This document shows positions 35,493 through 44,555 of a stretch of 64,000 nucleotides of DNA, piece after piece; the stretch's first letter is position 1, and every line of letters begins with the position of its first letter. The notes beneath the pieces are model-generated. The model had not been told where the DNA came from, ran no database searches, and worked only from the letters and a program-made list of their open reading frames with translations. The stretch spans positions 1-64,000 of the forward strand of contig CAIYID010000001.1 of NCBI GenBank assembly GCA_903926205.1, read 5' to 3'. Both the position numbers and the translations under genes were made by a program. This DNA is from an uncultured Bdellovibrionales bacterium. Lineage in GTDB: Bacteria > Bdellovibrionota > Bdellovibrionia > Bdellovibrionales > Bdellovibrionaceae.

Positions 35493-35520
35493 TTAACAAA
35501 AACGTTAACCTTTTTGTTAA
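35493..35520. promoter_or_regulatory. Palindromic operator candidate before the TIGR02147 gene
   Basis: TTAACAAAAA (35493-35502) and TTTTTGTTAA (35511-35520) are exact reverse complements around an eight-base spacer that itself contains the palindrome GTTAAC. It ends one base before the ATG, replacing the ribosome-site region. Binding of the regulator here would block its own expression. Confidence 0.5.
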
Positions 35521-35521
35521 T

Positions 35522-36334
35522 ATGGATGTGTACTCAGTTTTTGATTTTTCTGACTATAAGGACTTCTTTAATTCTTGGGTCGAAAATCAACCCAAAGCGG
35601 GTCATGGCGAATACAGAAGACTGAGCTTGGCGCTCAATGTTTCAACGACCATGATCAGTCAGGTTTTCAAAGGGGATAAACACCTGAGCCTGGAACTAGC
35701 CGCAGATCTTTGCGATTATCTTCAATTCACGGATGAGGAAGCAGACTATTTTATACTTTTGGTGGAATATCAAAGGGCCGGAAGTTTGAAACTGCAAAAA
35801 CGTCTGATGAAGCAAATCAATGTCCGGCAGGAAAAAGCTCGAAAGCTTGAAAATCGAGTAAAATCCGTGAAGGAAATGAGCGAAGAAGTTAAAACTACAT
35901 TTTATTCTAGTTGGGTTTTTTCAGGAATTCGTTTGCTCACAGATATTGAAGGAATGGACAATGCTAATGCGATCGCGGAGCGCTTGTTCCTTCCAAGGAA
36001 TCATGTACAAAAAATTTTGGATTTTTTAATTTCCCAACAGCTTGTTCTTACTGAGAAAAATAAATTAAAAATGGGGCCGACGCGAACTCATATTGGAAGT
36101 TCCTCTTTGTTGGCTAACAAGCACCATCAGAATTGGCGTCTTCAGGCTTTTGCAAAAATGAGTCAGCCTGATGAAAAAAACTTTTTTTATACTGGACCAA
36201 TGACGCTCTCGCAGAATGTGGCGAATAAAATTCGCCAAGAATTCCCGAGTTTCATCGAGAAAATCAACGCCCAAATTATGCCCTCAAAGTCCGAAGTGGT
36301 TCGTTGTCTTAATTTGGATTGGTTTGAATATTAA
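35522..36334 (+). CDS. TIGR02147/DUF4423-type regulator
   Basis: 270 aa. ATG 35522 is chosen because the family-typical start VFDFSDYKDFFNSWVE follows directly; the frame open from 35483 runs through the palindrome. Residues about 25-75 form an HTH-like domain (YRRLSLALNVSTTMISQVFKG), and a second wHTH-like part lies near residues 150-190 (NAIAERLFLPRNHVQKILDFL). The family is characteristic of Bdellovibrio- and Fibrobacter-type genomes and is presumed to regulate transcription. The perfect inverted repeat at its start suggests autoregulation. Confidence 0.8.
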   Translation: MDVYSVFDFSDYKDFFNSWVENQPKAGHGEYRRLSLALNVSTTMISQVFKGDKHLSLELAADLCDYLQFTDEEADYFILLVEYQRAGSLKLQKRLMKQINVRQEKARKLENRVKSVKEMSEEVKTTFYSSWVFSGIRLLTDIEGMDNANAIAERLFLPRNHVQKILDFLISQQLVLTEKNKLKMGPTRTHIGSSSLLANKHHQNWRLQAFAKMSQPDEKNFFYTGPMTLSQNVANKIRQEFPSFIEKINAQIMPSKSEVVRCLNLDWFEY

Positions 36335-36340
36335 TAGTCC

Positions 36341-36364
36341 GGTGGAAAAATATTTTTCCACCGC
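36341..36364. terminator. Bidirectional terminator palindrome
   Basis: A 24-base perfect palindrome (arms CGGTGGAAAAAT and ATTTTTCCACCG) lies between the convergent stops at 36334 and 36370. Its A/T core and GC ends let either strand form the same hairpin, although the U-tract is inside the stem and not after it. Confidence 0.55.
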
Positions 36365-36369
36365 AGCTG

Positions 36370-36606
36370 TTAGTAATTACGAAAGCCTTTAGCTTTCATC
36401 CATTCTTTCGTTTCAAAGCCGTTAATGATTCCATGACTTGACCAAATTTGAGTGACCAAATAACGAATGTTTTCGTAGTCTGATTTTAGTAGGTCAATGG
36501 TTTGGTTTTCAGGATTTGGTAAGAGCGCTCCAGAGGAACCGAGTCCCGATCCGCCAAAACCATTGTGTGACAGAAAACAGGCTTTGCGATCTGATTGATA
36601 CTTCAC
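36370..36606 (-). CDS. Small hypothetical protein
   Basis: 78 aa from GTG 36606, with only a weak GAAGAAG upstream. It has a Gly/Ser-rich stretch (GFGGSGLGSSG) near the N-terminus and a helical second half ending EWMKAKGFRNY. No signal peptide. It is convergent with the TIGR02147 gene and stops right at the shared palindrome, which supports a real gene. Family not recognised. Confidence 0.45.
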   Translation of the reverse strand: MKYQSDRKACFLSHNGFGGSGLGSSGALLPNPENQTIDLLKSDYENIRYLVTQIWSSHGIINGFETKEWMKAKGFRNY

Positions 36607-36961
36607 TTTTTCTTCTTCAGATTGAGTCTACTTATAAAATGAATATTTTACATGAACAGAGTCAGTCATCTAAAAGGATGACTGCTGTAGTGGGGTTTGA
36701 AAACAGCTCCTGTTGAGTTGAAATCATCTTAGTATTAATGCTGAAAATGATAAAAAATATTTTATGTAGCAAGAAGCTAAAGTTGATTTGTGAATTGCTC
36801 GAAATAAGTGGCGACTGGTTAGCGAAGAAATTGTTAAAGTAAAGTTCGAGAGTGTAAAATGGATCAGCAAGTGAAAGAATAAATCGACATTTGCCTCGCC
36901 TTGCGCTGCGCAAATCTCCTCGTCGATTGACCTTTCAATCTGTGGAACAGATCATAAAAGT
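36607..36961. other. Gene-free region before the prepilin operon
   Basis: 355 bp without a credible gene. It contains a hairpin with arms CAGTCATC (36663-36670) and GATGACTG (36677-36684) but no U-tract. TTGACC at 36927-36932 followed by TCATAA at 36952-36957 is a weak sigma-70 candidate (spacing 19) just before the prepilin ATG. Confidence 0.35.
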
Positions 36962-37918
36962 ATGAAGTACGAAAGTATAGATCGAAATGAGTCGGGCATT
37001 AGTCTGGTTGAGCTCCTCGTAGCCGCTGCTATTGTTGGTTTTGTGGTCATGGCCGCCGCGTCCGCGGTAAACCTGGCCAGAATTAATATGGCGTCTGTTT
37101 CGGACAAAGTAAAATCTGAGCAAGAATTAAATAATGCAGCCTATGCTTTAAGGCATTACATTTCAATGGCTTTGAATCTCACAGCGTCTGCAACTCCTGG
37201 CCCTCTCAATACAAGCAACTTTACTTCTAACGTTGGACAGGTTGGGATCTACAATCTCAACTCTTGGACAGCGACAACTGGTCCAGGTGTGGTAGATGTG
37301 ATTGCCTTTTTTGTTCGAGAAAATTTTGCGAGTGGCACGGTGGGACTCAATCCTGCACCTTTAGGTTCTAGCCGTTTTCCTATCACGGGCGTATTCTTTC
37401 AACAACCCACAGTGGATAAGTATGGCGTTTTGTACATCGATACTTCGACGTCCGTTCTACAGCCACAAGACTCTGATGTAAAAGTCTCTCACATTGTTGA
37501 TTTTCAAATTTCAGAAATTTTTTCTCAAGTTTTTCCAGCCACTGGGGGAATGGGTGTCATTGATGCTGATTTGCAGGGAAAAAAAATGGTGACGGGAATT
37601 ACAATGAAAATTGTTACACGTAATTACTTCAGTGTTTCTGAAAAAGCCCCTGTCCTGACTTGGTGTCCGCCTCAATTTATGCCAAGTGGAACAAGTCCAA
37701 CCGCTCAGTGTGAACCAAATATTCCGTACAAGGACGTTGAAAAAAGTTTCACTTTTACAATACGCAACAATGTGATGGGACGTTCCTTTACTCAGCGAGG
37801 ACTCGCTCCTGATACGACGGGCGCTGCGGATGGTCTTGTTGCGCCTATTTATCGGCGTCCTCTGGATTCGATTTATTTTCTAAGTCCGAGCATTCCAATA
37901 GGGCAGGTGAGCCGATGA
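36962..37918 (+). CDS. Prepilin-like protein (PilW-type)
   Basis: 318 aa with a class-III prepilin signal: short polar leader, then SGISLVELLVAAAIVGFVV, with cleavage after Gly and Glu at position +5. The rest is a globular domain of about 270 aa with few Cys. It belongs with minor pilins/pseudopilins that nucleate type IV pili or type II secretion-like fibres. First gene of an operon; its stop overlaps the next ATG (ATGA). Confidence 0.8.
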   Translation: MKYESIDRNESGISLVELLVAAAIVGFVVMAAASAVNLARINMASVSDKVKSEQELNNAAYALRHYISMALNLTASATPGPLNTSNFTSNVGQVGIYNLNSWTATTGPGVVDVIAFFVRENFASGTVGLNPAPLGSSRFPITGVFFQQPTVDKYGVLYIDTSTSVLQPQDSDVKVSHIVDFQISEIFSQVFPATGGMGVIDADLQGKKMVTGITMKIVTRNYFSVSEKAPVLTWCPPQFMPSGTSPTAQCEPNIPYKDVEKSFTFTIRNNVMGRSFTQRGLAPDTTGAADGLVAPIYRRPLDSIYFLSPSIPIGQVSR

Positions 37919-38826
37919 GTAAGAATCAAAATGGTTATGTCGCCATCGGCTTTGCGGTCGCAATTGTTGTGATAGGTGCTGTCGGGATGTATGCCCTGTC
38001 CAGTGAAATGAAGCAGCTCTATCAAAATCAAATTAAATTCAAAGCTTTTTATGATGCGGAAATGGCTATTGATTTACTCGGTCAACAATTACGCCAGGCC
38101 TATGATTTAGCAGCGCCAATTGCTGAGAGCAATGGTGCCACATTGATGACGACAAATTTGATCCAAAGTCCAGCCACGGTCACTTATCTTCAGGTCGTTT
38201 CGGGAGCGACAACCGCAACTTCAGTGACAGTTCCAGTTAATTTTTATCTTCCAAATGGTGGAAAACTTTGCACTCACCGCAGTGATGGATTGGATTCGAT
38301 TTCTAACACTCTGGGATTTGGTCAAATTTGTATCCAGTTGCCCAACGATTTTTCACTTCAATGGAGCCATGATAAAGATGAAACTTCTGTGGTGCAAATT
38401 TCGCCTGAGTTTCTGATCAAGAAAAATGCAGAGGAGAAGAATGTCAGTGTTCACGAATTCGTGTATCAACCACTGGTAGACAAGCAAGAAAAAAAAGAAA
38501 ATCATTCTCGAAGTCTTTTTAGTTTAAATTATTTTTGGGGTTTTATTGAAAAAAGTTTTGCTCAGACGGCGATCAGTGGGGATCCTGGTCCGCTTTCGAA
38601 TTCTCCGAATGTCAGTTCAGTAACAGTCACTGGTTACGATCCCACGACTCAAGCTTTTCAGCTGCGATATGGTAATAATGATTGTGATGCAACAACTCAT
38701 AAAGATCGTTTTTGTATAACTATAAAAATTTGCCTGAAGCTCAGCGGAACTTGCGCCGCCACGGATCCTATTGTTAAACAAACCTATGTTTTCATGAAAG
38801 CACCTCAGTCCTCTTTGTGGGAATAA
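37915..38826 (+). CDS. PilX-like pilus assembly protein
   Basis: 303 aa. Polar start KNQNGYVAIGFAVAIVVIGAVG is a pilin-like N-terminal helix, followed by a coiled stretch (SSEMKQLYQNQIKFKAFYDAEMAIDLL) as in PilX/GspK-type minor pilins. The Glu at +5 of a standard prepilin is not evident, as in some such proteins. The second half has four Cys in DCDATTHKDRFCITIKICLK and SGTCAATD. Position between two prepilin genes supports a role in the same fibre. Confidence 0.7.
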   Translation: MSKNQNGYVAIGFAVAIVVIGAVGMYALSSEMKQLYQNQIKFKAFYDAEMAIDLLGQQLRQAYDLAAPIAESNGATLMTTNLIQSPATVTYLQVVSGATTATSVTVPVNFYLPNGGKLCTHRSDGLDSISNTLGFGQICIQLPNDFSLQWSHDKDETSVVQISPEFLIKKNAEEKNVSVHEFVYQPLVDKQEKKENHSRSLFSLNYFWGFIEKSFAQTAISGDPGPLSNSPNVSSVTVTGYDPTTQAFQLRYGNNDCDATTHKDRFCITIKICLKLSGTCAATDPIVKQTYVFMKAPQSSLWE

Positions 38827-38834
38827 CTGAAGCA

Positions 38835-39545
38835 ATGACCAAAGCAACTTCAAGCTCAAAGATTTCATTGAAAGTACGGCAATGGATGCTTTTTGTTGCC
38901 ATCGCAAGTTTTTTAACTGAGATGATTCTTGCACAAATGGCCTCCGTTCTCTGGGGGGGAGTTCTGACAAAGTACATTCTCTCCATGGGTATTTTCATTT
39001 TAGCGCTGGGTTTGGGATCCTTGTATCAACCAAAAGGAGTTGCTGGAGAGAAGCTGGCTTGGCAACAGCTGGTAATGTCTGGAATGTCTATTTTTTCTCC
39101 TTGGCTTGTTTTGTGGTCCGGGACACATCTTTATTCTTGGTTTGCAAAATTTATCGCCGCTTCGGCGGTTTTTGTGGTGGGCTTTTGGTCCGGAATGGAA
39201 TTTCCTCTGATTGCTTCAATAGCAAGTGAGGAAGTTGGTGCGGATTTTTCCTTTGTTTTTTCTGAACTTTTGCGTCTCGATTATTTGGGAATGGCCATCA
39301 GTTCGCTTTTTTTCCCAGTATTTTTATTAAGAAATATTGGAGTCTTTCAAGCTTCATTTTTGGCTGCAGGAGTGAATCTGTTTATAGCTGCAATGGCTTT
39401 TTGGCAGTACATGCCAGGTTTTCGATTAAAAAAATCCAGCTTCAAATTTCAATTTTTTTTAGTCTTGGGATTTATTTTGATCGCAAGTGGCTGGGTTCTG
39501 AATAAGGAACTGATTTCTTTAGCTCAAGAGTGGATGATTCAATGA
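38835..39545 (+). CDS. Membrane protein, probable first half of a spermidine-synthase membrane domain
   Basis: 236 aa with about six to seven membrane helices and no soluble domain. Motifs FLTEMILAQMASVLWGG, YILSMGIFILALGLGSL and FWSGMEFPLIASIASEE resemble the N-terminal half of the membrane region found in long spermidine synthases. The next gene encodes the second membrane half and the catalytic domain, so the usual single protein seems to be split in two. ATG 38835 is preferred; GTG 38817 would overlap the upstream gene. The stop overlaps the start of the next gene (ATGA). Confidence 0.65.
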   Translation: MTKATSSSKISLKVRQWMLFVAIASFLTEMILAQMASVLWGGVLTKYILSMGIFILALGLGSLYQPKGVAGEKLAWQQLVMSGMSIFSPWLVLWSGTHLYSWFAKFIAASAVFVVGFWSGMEFPLIASIASEEVGADFSFVFSELLRLDYLGMAISSLFFPVFLLRNIGVFQASFLAAGVNLFIAAMAFWQYMPGFRLKKSSFKFQFFLVLGFILIASGWVLNKELISLAQEWMIQ

Positions 39546-41128
39546 TCATTCTGTTTCTTATTTCCTTCAGCAGTTTTTGCTATCAAGCTCTTGCTGCAAA
39601 AATGGTGTATCTGTATGTTCTCGATGATACGGCCGCTTTTGCCTTGGTGAGTTCAATTTTTTTTATCGGAATGAGTCGGGGCTGCTATCGATTTTTACGA
39701 GTTTTCAAGAATAGTTCCTCTGAACGGCAAAGATATTATTTAGCGAGTAATGAGGTTTCTGTAGTGCTTGCAGCGCTCATTATGGGTTCTTTTTTTTGTG
39801 GAGTGCCGCTCTTGTTAAAGTATTTTGAGCTTCATTTTCCCCAGGTGCAGCTTGAGACGTTACAGATTTTTGTCGCGGTTCTCGCAATGATTATTCTTAA
39901 TCGATTGGGAACCTACTTAGGTTTAGAAATTTGTTTGAGTTATAATTACCAGCAGGAGCTTCATGCAAGCCGAGAAAAAGTCGAATCCAAGGACGTTGGC
40001 TTTGCGATTGCGTGGACCTATCTGGGTGGTTTGATCGCCTCAGCTTTATGTGCTTTTTGGTTTTATGCACAAGTTAATCCGATGAAGTTTGTGCTCGTAC
40101 CGGTCTTTTTTAATTTTGTTTTAGCTATTTATTTTGTTGCAAAATTTTTCCGGCAATTTTCAGTTTGGAAGAAGTTGCGCTTAATTCTAAAATTGCTTTT
40201 TGCTGTTTTTATTATGTTAAGGTTTGAGACAAGGGGTGAGCAGCTTTATCAGAATAGCAAATTTTTTCTTTATAATGTGAATGGAGTCATGCCGTACTCC
40301 ACAGTTTTAGATAATTTGAATTTTCTGAAGCGCCGTATGCAAATCACTTCCGTTGCAAGCCCTTATCAGATCGCAGACTGGGTCACTTATTTGGATCGTC
40401 CAAAGTTTTCTAGACTGTACTTGGACGGAGCTTTTCAATTCGATACTATCGACGAAAATAAATACCATGAACCCTTCTGGAAAGGGGGGCTTTATTTTTC
40501 AGGACGTACACCTCAGCATATTCTAATTATGGGAGGAGGTGACGGGCTTTTGGCGAAAATGATTTTTGAGTCCGAGGCGACATCCGAGGCAACTAAGGGT
40601 AAAATAACAGACAAGTTCACTGCTCAAGTTATTCCAGAGATCACTTTGGTTGAATTGGACTCCATGGTTCCACAATTGGCGAATGATTATTGGAAATCTT
40701 CAGAAAACAATTCTTTAAATAAAGTTAAGCTTGAGCTTGTCGATGCTTTTGATTATCTCCGCGCCAGAAAAAATCAATGGAGTGCGATTTTTTTAGATTT
40801 TCCGGATCCTCGTTCGGCTGAGCTCTCAAAATTGTATTCGGTTGAGTTTTACCGAATGGTGAAAAAAAATCTTTCTTCTGATGGCTTTATTGTTCTGGAT
40901 TATCCTCGAAAAGATTCGTCGAAGATCATTTCATCAACGCTCATGGCGGCTGGATTTAAAAACATTATTTTCTATGGGAAAGGCAATACCTTCGTCTACG
41001 CGGATGCGATTGATAGGTCTGAAATGTCTTTAGCGAGTCTCAAAGCCAGCAGTCCGTTTTTTATCAATTCCACGCCAGCGTTTGATATTGAGGCAGTGAA
41101 CTCCATATTCAATCTACGTCTTCCTTAG
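39542..41128 (+). CDS. Membrane-bound spermidine synthase-like aminopropyltransferase
   Basis: 528 aa. ATG 39542 overlaps the previous stop. About six membrane helices (residues 1-220) precede a SpeE-type domain: LYLDGAFQFDTIDENKYHE (substrate site), IMGGGDGLLAK (decarboxylated AdoMet site), LVELDSM, a DAFDYL segment and FLDFPDPRSAELSKLYSVEFY, which keeps the catalytic Asp. An insert of about 20 residues follows the Gly-rich loop. The family transfers aminopropyl groups to putrescine or similar amines. Expected partner AdoMet decarboxylase is encoded at 45668-46048. The setting inside a prepilin operon suggests a role tied to the envelope or fibre. Confidence 0.8.
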   Translation: MIILFLISFSSFCYQALAAKMVYLYVLDDTAAFALVSSIFFIGMSRGCYRFLRVFKNSSSERQRYYLASNEVSVVLAALIMGSFFCGVPLLLKYFELHFPQVQLETLQIFVAVLAMIILNRLGTYLGLEICLSYNYQQELHASREKVESKDVGFAIAWTYLGGLIASALCAFWFYAQVNPMKFVLVPVFFNFVLAIYFVAKFFRQFSVWKKLRLILKLLFAVFIMLRFETRGEQLYQNSKFFLYNVNGVMPYSTVLDNLNFLKRRMQITSVASPYQIADWVTYLDRPKFSRLYLDGAFQFDTIDENKYHEPFWKGGLYFSGRTPQHILIMGGGDGLLAKMIFESEATSEATKGKITDKFTAQVIPEITLVELDSMVPQLANDYWKSSENNSLNKVKLELVDAFDYLRARKNQWSAIFLDFPDPRSAELSKLYSVEFYRMVKKNLSSDGFIVLDYPRKDSSKIISSTLMAAGFKNIIFYGKGNTFVYADAIDRSEMSLASLKASSPFFINSTPAFDIEAVNSIFNLRLP

Positions 41129-41234
41129 AGGTCATAGTAGTGGTTTTTACTAAGTCAATTTCGACTCATTCTGAGAATGAAATTTTAAAAAATGCAAATT
41201 GCAATCAAATCTTAAAAAATGTAGCATTTAAGTG

Positions 41235-44200
41235 ATGGGGAATACTAAGCTTTTGCGGCACCAAACACGTCCTTTCGATGAGAGGGGAGTGTCTATTATT
41301 GAAGTATTGGTTGCGACGATCATCGTTGTTAGTTTTTTCCTTTTATCAATCACATTCTACGCCAAACAAAGAGCGACCATCAATAATTTTGATAGTCTTA
41401 ACCAGTGCCGTGCCGTTCTTGATCGAATCATTGCACGTATTGATGCCGGCGGAGGGGATTATAACTTACCTCAAATTGGGGGTGCGATCAGTTTCAACAA
41501 TTTGTCCGTCAGTGGCAGCGGTCTTCAACAAAGTTATTCAATTTACAATATTAATTTGAGTTCACTTTCTTCACAAAATCCCAATAACACCAGAACTTAC
41601 AATGATCGCTTTAATCAATTTTTATCTGGGACTCCTCGACTTTATGACGTGATTGATAATAGCGGATCTTCAGCTTCTTACACTCGACAGTCTCCGATGC
41701 CGAATCTTGTTCCAGATAATGATGGAGTGATATTGTACACCCCGCTGCTCATGCAAGGGGCGATGGCGGATTTAGCGGAAGTCTATGACCTTCCCACCTA
41801 TCGTGGAGTTTTAGGAGCACTTCCTGCGCAGTTTCAATCTTCGGTCGATCAAGACTCACAAAAAGTCATGATTCAGATAGACCGTTTTCGACTAGGAAAT
41901 GGATCTAGCTCGATTAGTAATTTCACGGGCCAGCATTTTTGGCCGATTCCAAGGATGCAGTTTGGAAATTCTGGGGGCACTGATCCTTATAGCATTCGAG
42001 AGGCTTCTGATGCTCTTCTTAGAAAAGTCAATTTAGGTCCTGGTATGAGGCTCGCTTCTATACCGAATGATTCTGCCAATCTTTCGATGAGTTGGGATTA
42101 TGGTTTTTTAGTAACACTCAAATTAAAAAACTATCAGCCGACAACCGCAACAACTTCCGCTTCGTGTGCCGTTCAAAAAGAGTATTCTTTGTCGCCGGCT
42201 TACCATAATACGATGAACTATCAATCGGACATTGCGATTTTGACTCCTGCTGCGACGTCGGTTCAAGCTCAAAAGCTGGATACAAAACTTCTCACTGATA
42301 AATGGGATTTACTTCTAAGCCTTGGAAGTGGTTCTCCGGCTTATAACAAAGTCTACTCAATATTTTCAAATGTTTCAGCCAATCCTGCTGATGGTTTTAA
42401 TGATCGGCCAATCTGTTCGCAGGATTCTTCGGTCAGTCAAAAATTTAAAATACGCTTGAAATTTTTGAATCTCTCAAAGGAGCCCGGTGCAATTCCAATG
42501 TGCTTGGATACTTCCGGAATTCCAGGCGGTGATTATGGACTGACGAATTCGGATGGTTCAGACTATGTTTGGTGTCAGGGTGATGTTAGTGGTGGTGCGC
42601 AGGTGACAATTGTGTCCCCGAAGAATCATGGCGCAAGCCCTGGTCAGCAGGGATGGGTTCCTTGCGAAAAGTTGAATCTTTGTCACCAAGCTCCCGACAA
42701 AGTGGAAGTTATTGGGAATTCCGACACCCTGGAATATGATTACACTTATAGTTTTGCTAACGATAATAACGGAAGTGGAAGTCGCCTTTGGGGCTGTCAA
42801 ATGAACTTGGAGACTGCCATTTTGGACCCTGTTGGAAATTTGACTTTTATCACACCATCAGCTGCCACGATTAATACGGGTGATGTTCAGCTTGGTGCAA
42901 ATCGCGTTTCGATGTCGTCAGTCTCTCCTTATATTTTTTTTAAACCACCTCCTTGTTACGTTTGCCAGTGTAAAAACTGTAAAGGTGGAGGTAGCCCTGG
43001 CGGTTTCTTGGGGATACTGCTGGCTCTTATTGCAATCGTTGTCGTTGTGGTTTTTGCTCCTGAACTATTGCCAAATTTTTCAGATATTTGGGGCGCTATT
43101 GCTGAGACTTTTTCTAATCTAGGTGGCGCTTACAGTGCGGCCTCCGCTACCGCCATTGCCACCGGTGTTATCGCAGGCACCGGGATTGCTTTGACGGCAA
43201 CCTGTATTATTCAATCAACTGGCGTGACGAATGGAGGGGTTTGCTCCACTGGCGGATCAAAAAATAACTTCAGCGGGCCTGGCTACAATACCTGTCGAGA
43301 TTCTGATTATAATTGTAGTTGTGGTCATACTTGTCAAAAGGTGGTGCCTCCCGACCCTTATGGTGGAACTTACGACTCAAATGCGACTCCACCGAAAAAT
43401 GCTTTTTGCGAATACACCACTCGAGCAGGAACTAATTCTGCAGGTTATTCCTGGATTGTTCAAATCGGTCTTCATGACACTGTTGGTGGAGGTGTCGATA
43501 AGAAACAAACTGCGACGATTGGCCAAACAGCCATTTATCATATGATTGATACTGTGAGTGGTTACTACTGTATTTCACAAAATATTTGCAGCTGGGATGG
43601 GGCCACACAATCTGGTGTTTGGAAAATAGCTACGGGATCGAGTAACCCCAATGACCCAATGTCGAATCAAGCTCTTGAGGGCTGTGCAAAATTGAAAGTG
43701 GGTCATCTTCTAAAAATGGGACCGGCTTCAGGTCAGGTGACTCCTGATCCTGCACCTTTTTGTTTCAAGCCAGATATTGATGGTACCTTGAAGGACTGCA
43801 GTACAAATAATTTTAATTGCCAAGCCTATAATGGTTCAGGCGTTTATAGCCAAGACCACTTAACGACATCTTTTTCTCCTTACATAAATGTGGCTGGACA
43901 TGTGTCCTCTCCACCACTGACGGCCTCATCCGCGACCTATGGAAACTATTTTCCTGTGCAATACTATCTTCCTAATTGTGGATCGTGGGTGGCGGTTTGT
44001 GGAAGTGGTTCAAGCTGCTATTCTCACGGTTCTCCAATATCTCCGCCTTCGAGTGATGGCAGAACCACGGCTCCAAATGGTTCGTCCTATATTTACAGTC
44101 ATGATTGTGGATCGAGATCAACCGCCTTCACTTGTCCCTTGAGTTGCTCGCCAGTGGTGACCACTGTAAGTACAGTCTCCGTGGGTCCGCCACCTGTCAC

Positions 44201-44555
44201 GGCGGCGACATACAGCGGTTGTGATTTTCAAAGCGGTCATGGTTCTTGCTCACTCTCGGGAGGGTCTTGCATTGCGACGCCTGATACTAACTGCTATAAC
44301 TATGAATATAAACCTTGGCTGAGTTGGAATAGCTGCACGCCTCCTCCGATCACGACGTTGTCTGAGTACATGATAAGTACCAGCGAAATGTTGTGTTATG
44401 ATTCCTGGTCTCCAAATACAGGCTTGAACAGTCTATGCCCAGAAAACTCTTCTGCCGCATCAGGGGGAGTCACTTCAACGATACCGACGTTCTCAACGGG
44501 TGCGGTGGATATGGTGTGTCCTACTGGATCTTGCTGTAATGGATCTTGTCCGTGA
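41235..44555 (+). CDS. Giant Cys-rich prepilin-like protein
   Basis: 1106 aa. Class-III prepilin start: RGVSIIEVLVATIIVVSFFLL with Glu at +5 after the Gly cleavage site. Residues about 60-570 are Ser/Asn/Gly-rich; near 575-605 comes CYVCQCKNCKGGGSPGG followed by a hydrophobic helix (LGILLALIAIVVVVV), and a second hydrophobic stretch (ATAIATGVIAGTGIALTATC) lies near 640. The remaining 450 residues are very rich in Cys, Gly and Ser, ending GSCCNGSCP. The size and composition suggest a fibre-tip adhesin or a surface protein anchored by pilus assembly. No close family recognised. GTG 41232 is an equally possible start. Confidence 0.75.
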   Translation: MGNTKLLRHQTRPFDERGVSIIEVLVATIIVVSFFLLSITFYAKQRATINNFDSLNQCRAVLDRIIARIDAGGGDYNLPQIGGAISFNNLSVSGSGLQQSYSIYNINLSSLSSQNPNNTRTYNDRFNQFLSGTPRLYDVIDNSGSSASYTRQSPMPNLVPDNDGVILYTPLLMQGAMADLAEVYDLPTYRGVLGALPAQFQSSVDQDSQKVMIQIDRFRLGNGSSSISNFTGQHFWPIPRMQFGNSGGTDPYSIREASDALLRKVNLGPGMRLASIPNDSANLSMSWDYGFLVTLKLKNYQPTTATTSASCAVQKEYSLSPAYHNTMNYQSDIAILTPAATSVQAQKLDTKLLTDKWDLLLSLGSGSPAYNKVYSIFSNVSANPADGFNDRPICSQDSSVSQKFKIRLKFLNLSKEPGAIPMCLDTSGIPGGDYGLTNSDGSDYVWCQGDVSGGAQVTIVSPKNHGASPGQQGWVPCEKLNLCHQAPDKVEVIGNSDTLEYDYTYSFANDNNGSGSRLWGCQMNLETAILDPVGNLTFITPSAATINTGDVQLGANRVSMSSVSPYIFFKPPPCYVCQCKNCKGGGSPGGFLGILLALIAIVVVVVFAPELLPNFSDIWGAIAETFSNLGGAYSAASATAIATGVIAGTGIALTATCIIQSTGVTNGGVCSTGGSKNNFSGPGYNTCRDSDYNCSCGHTCQKVVPPDPYGGTYDSNATPPKNAFCEYTTRAGTNSAGYSWIVQIGLHDTVGGGVDKKQTATIGQTAIYHMIDTVSGYYCISQNICSWDGATQSGVWKIATGSSNPNDPMSNQALEGCAKLKVGHLLKMGPASGQVTPDPAPFCFKPDIDGTLKDCSTNNFNCQAYNGSGVYSQDHLTTSFSPYINVAGHVSSPPLTASSATYGNYFPVQYYLPNCGSWVAVCGSGSSCYSHGSPISPPSSDGRTTAPNGSSYIYSHDCGSRSTAFTCPLSCSPVVTTVSTVSVGPPPVTAATYSGCDFQSGHGSCSLSGGSCIATPDTNCYNYEYKPWLSWNSCTPPPITTLSEYMISTSEMLCYDSWSPNTGLNSLCPENSSAASGGVTSTIPTFSTGAVDMVCPTGSCCNGSCP

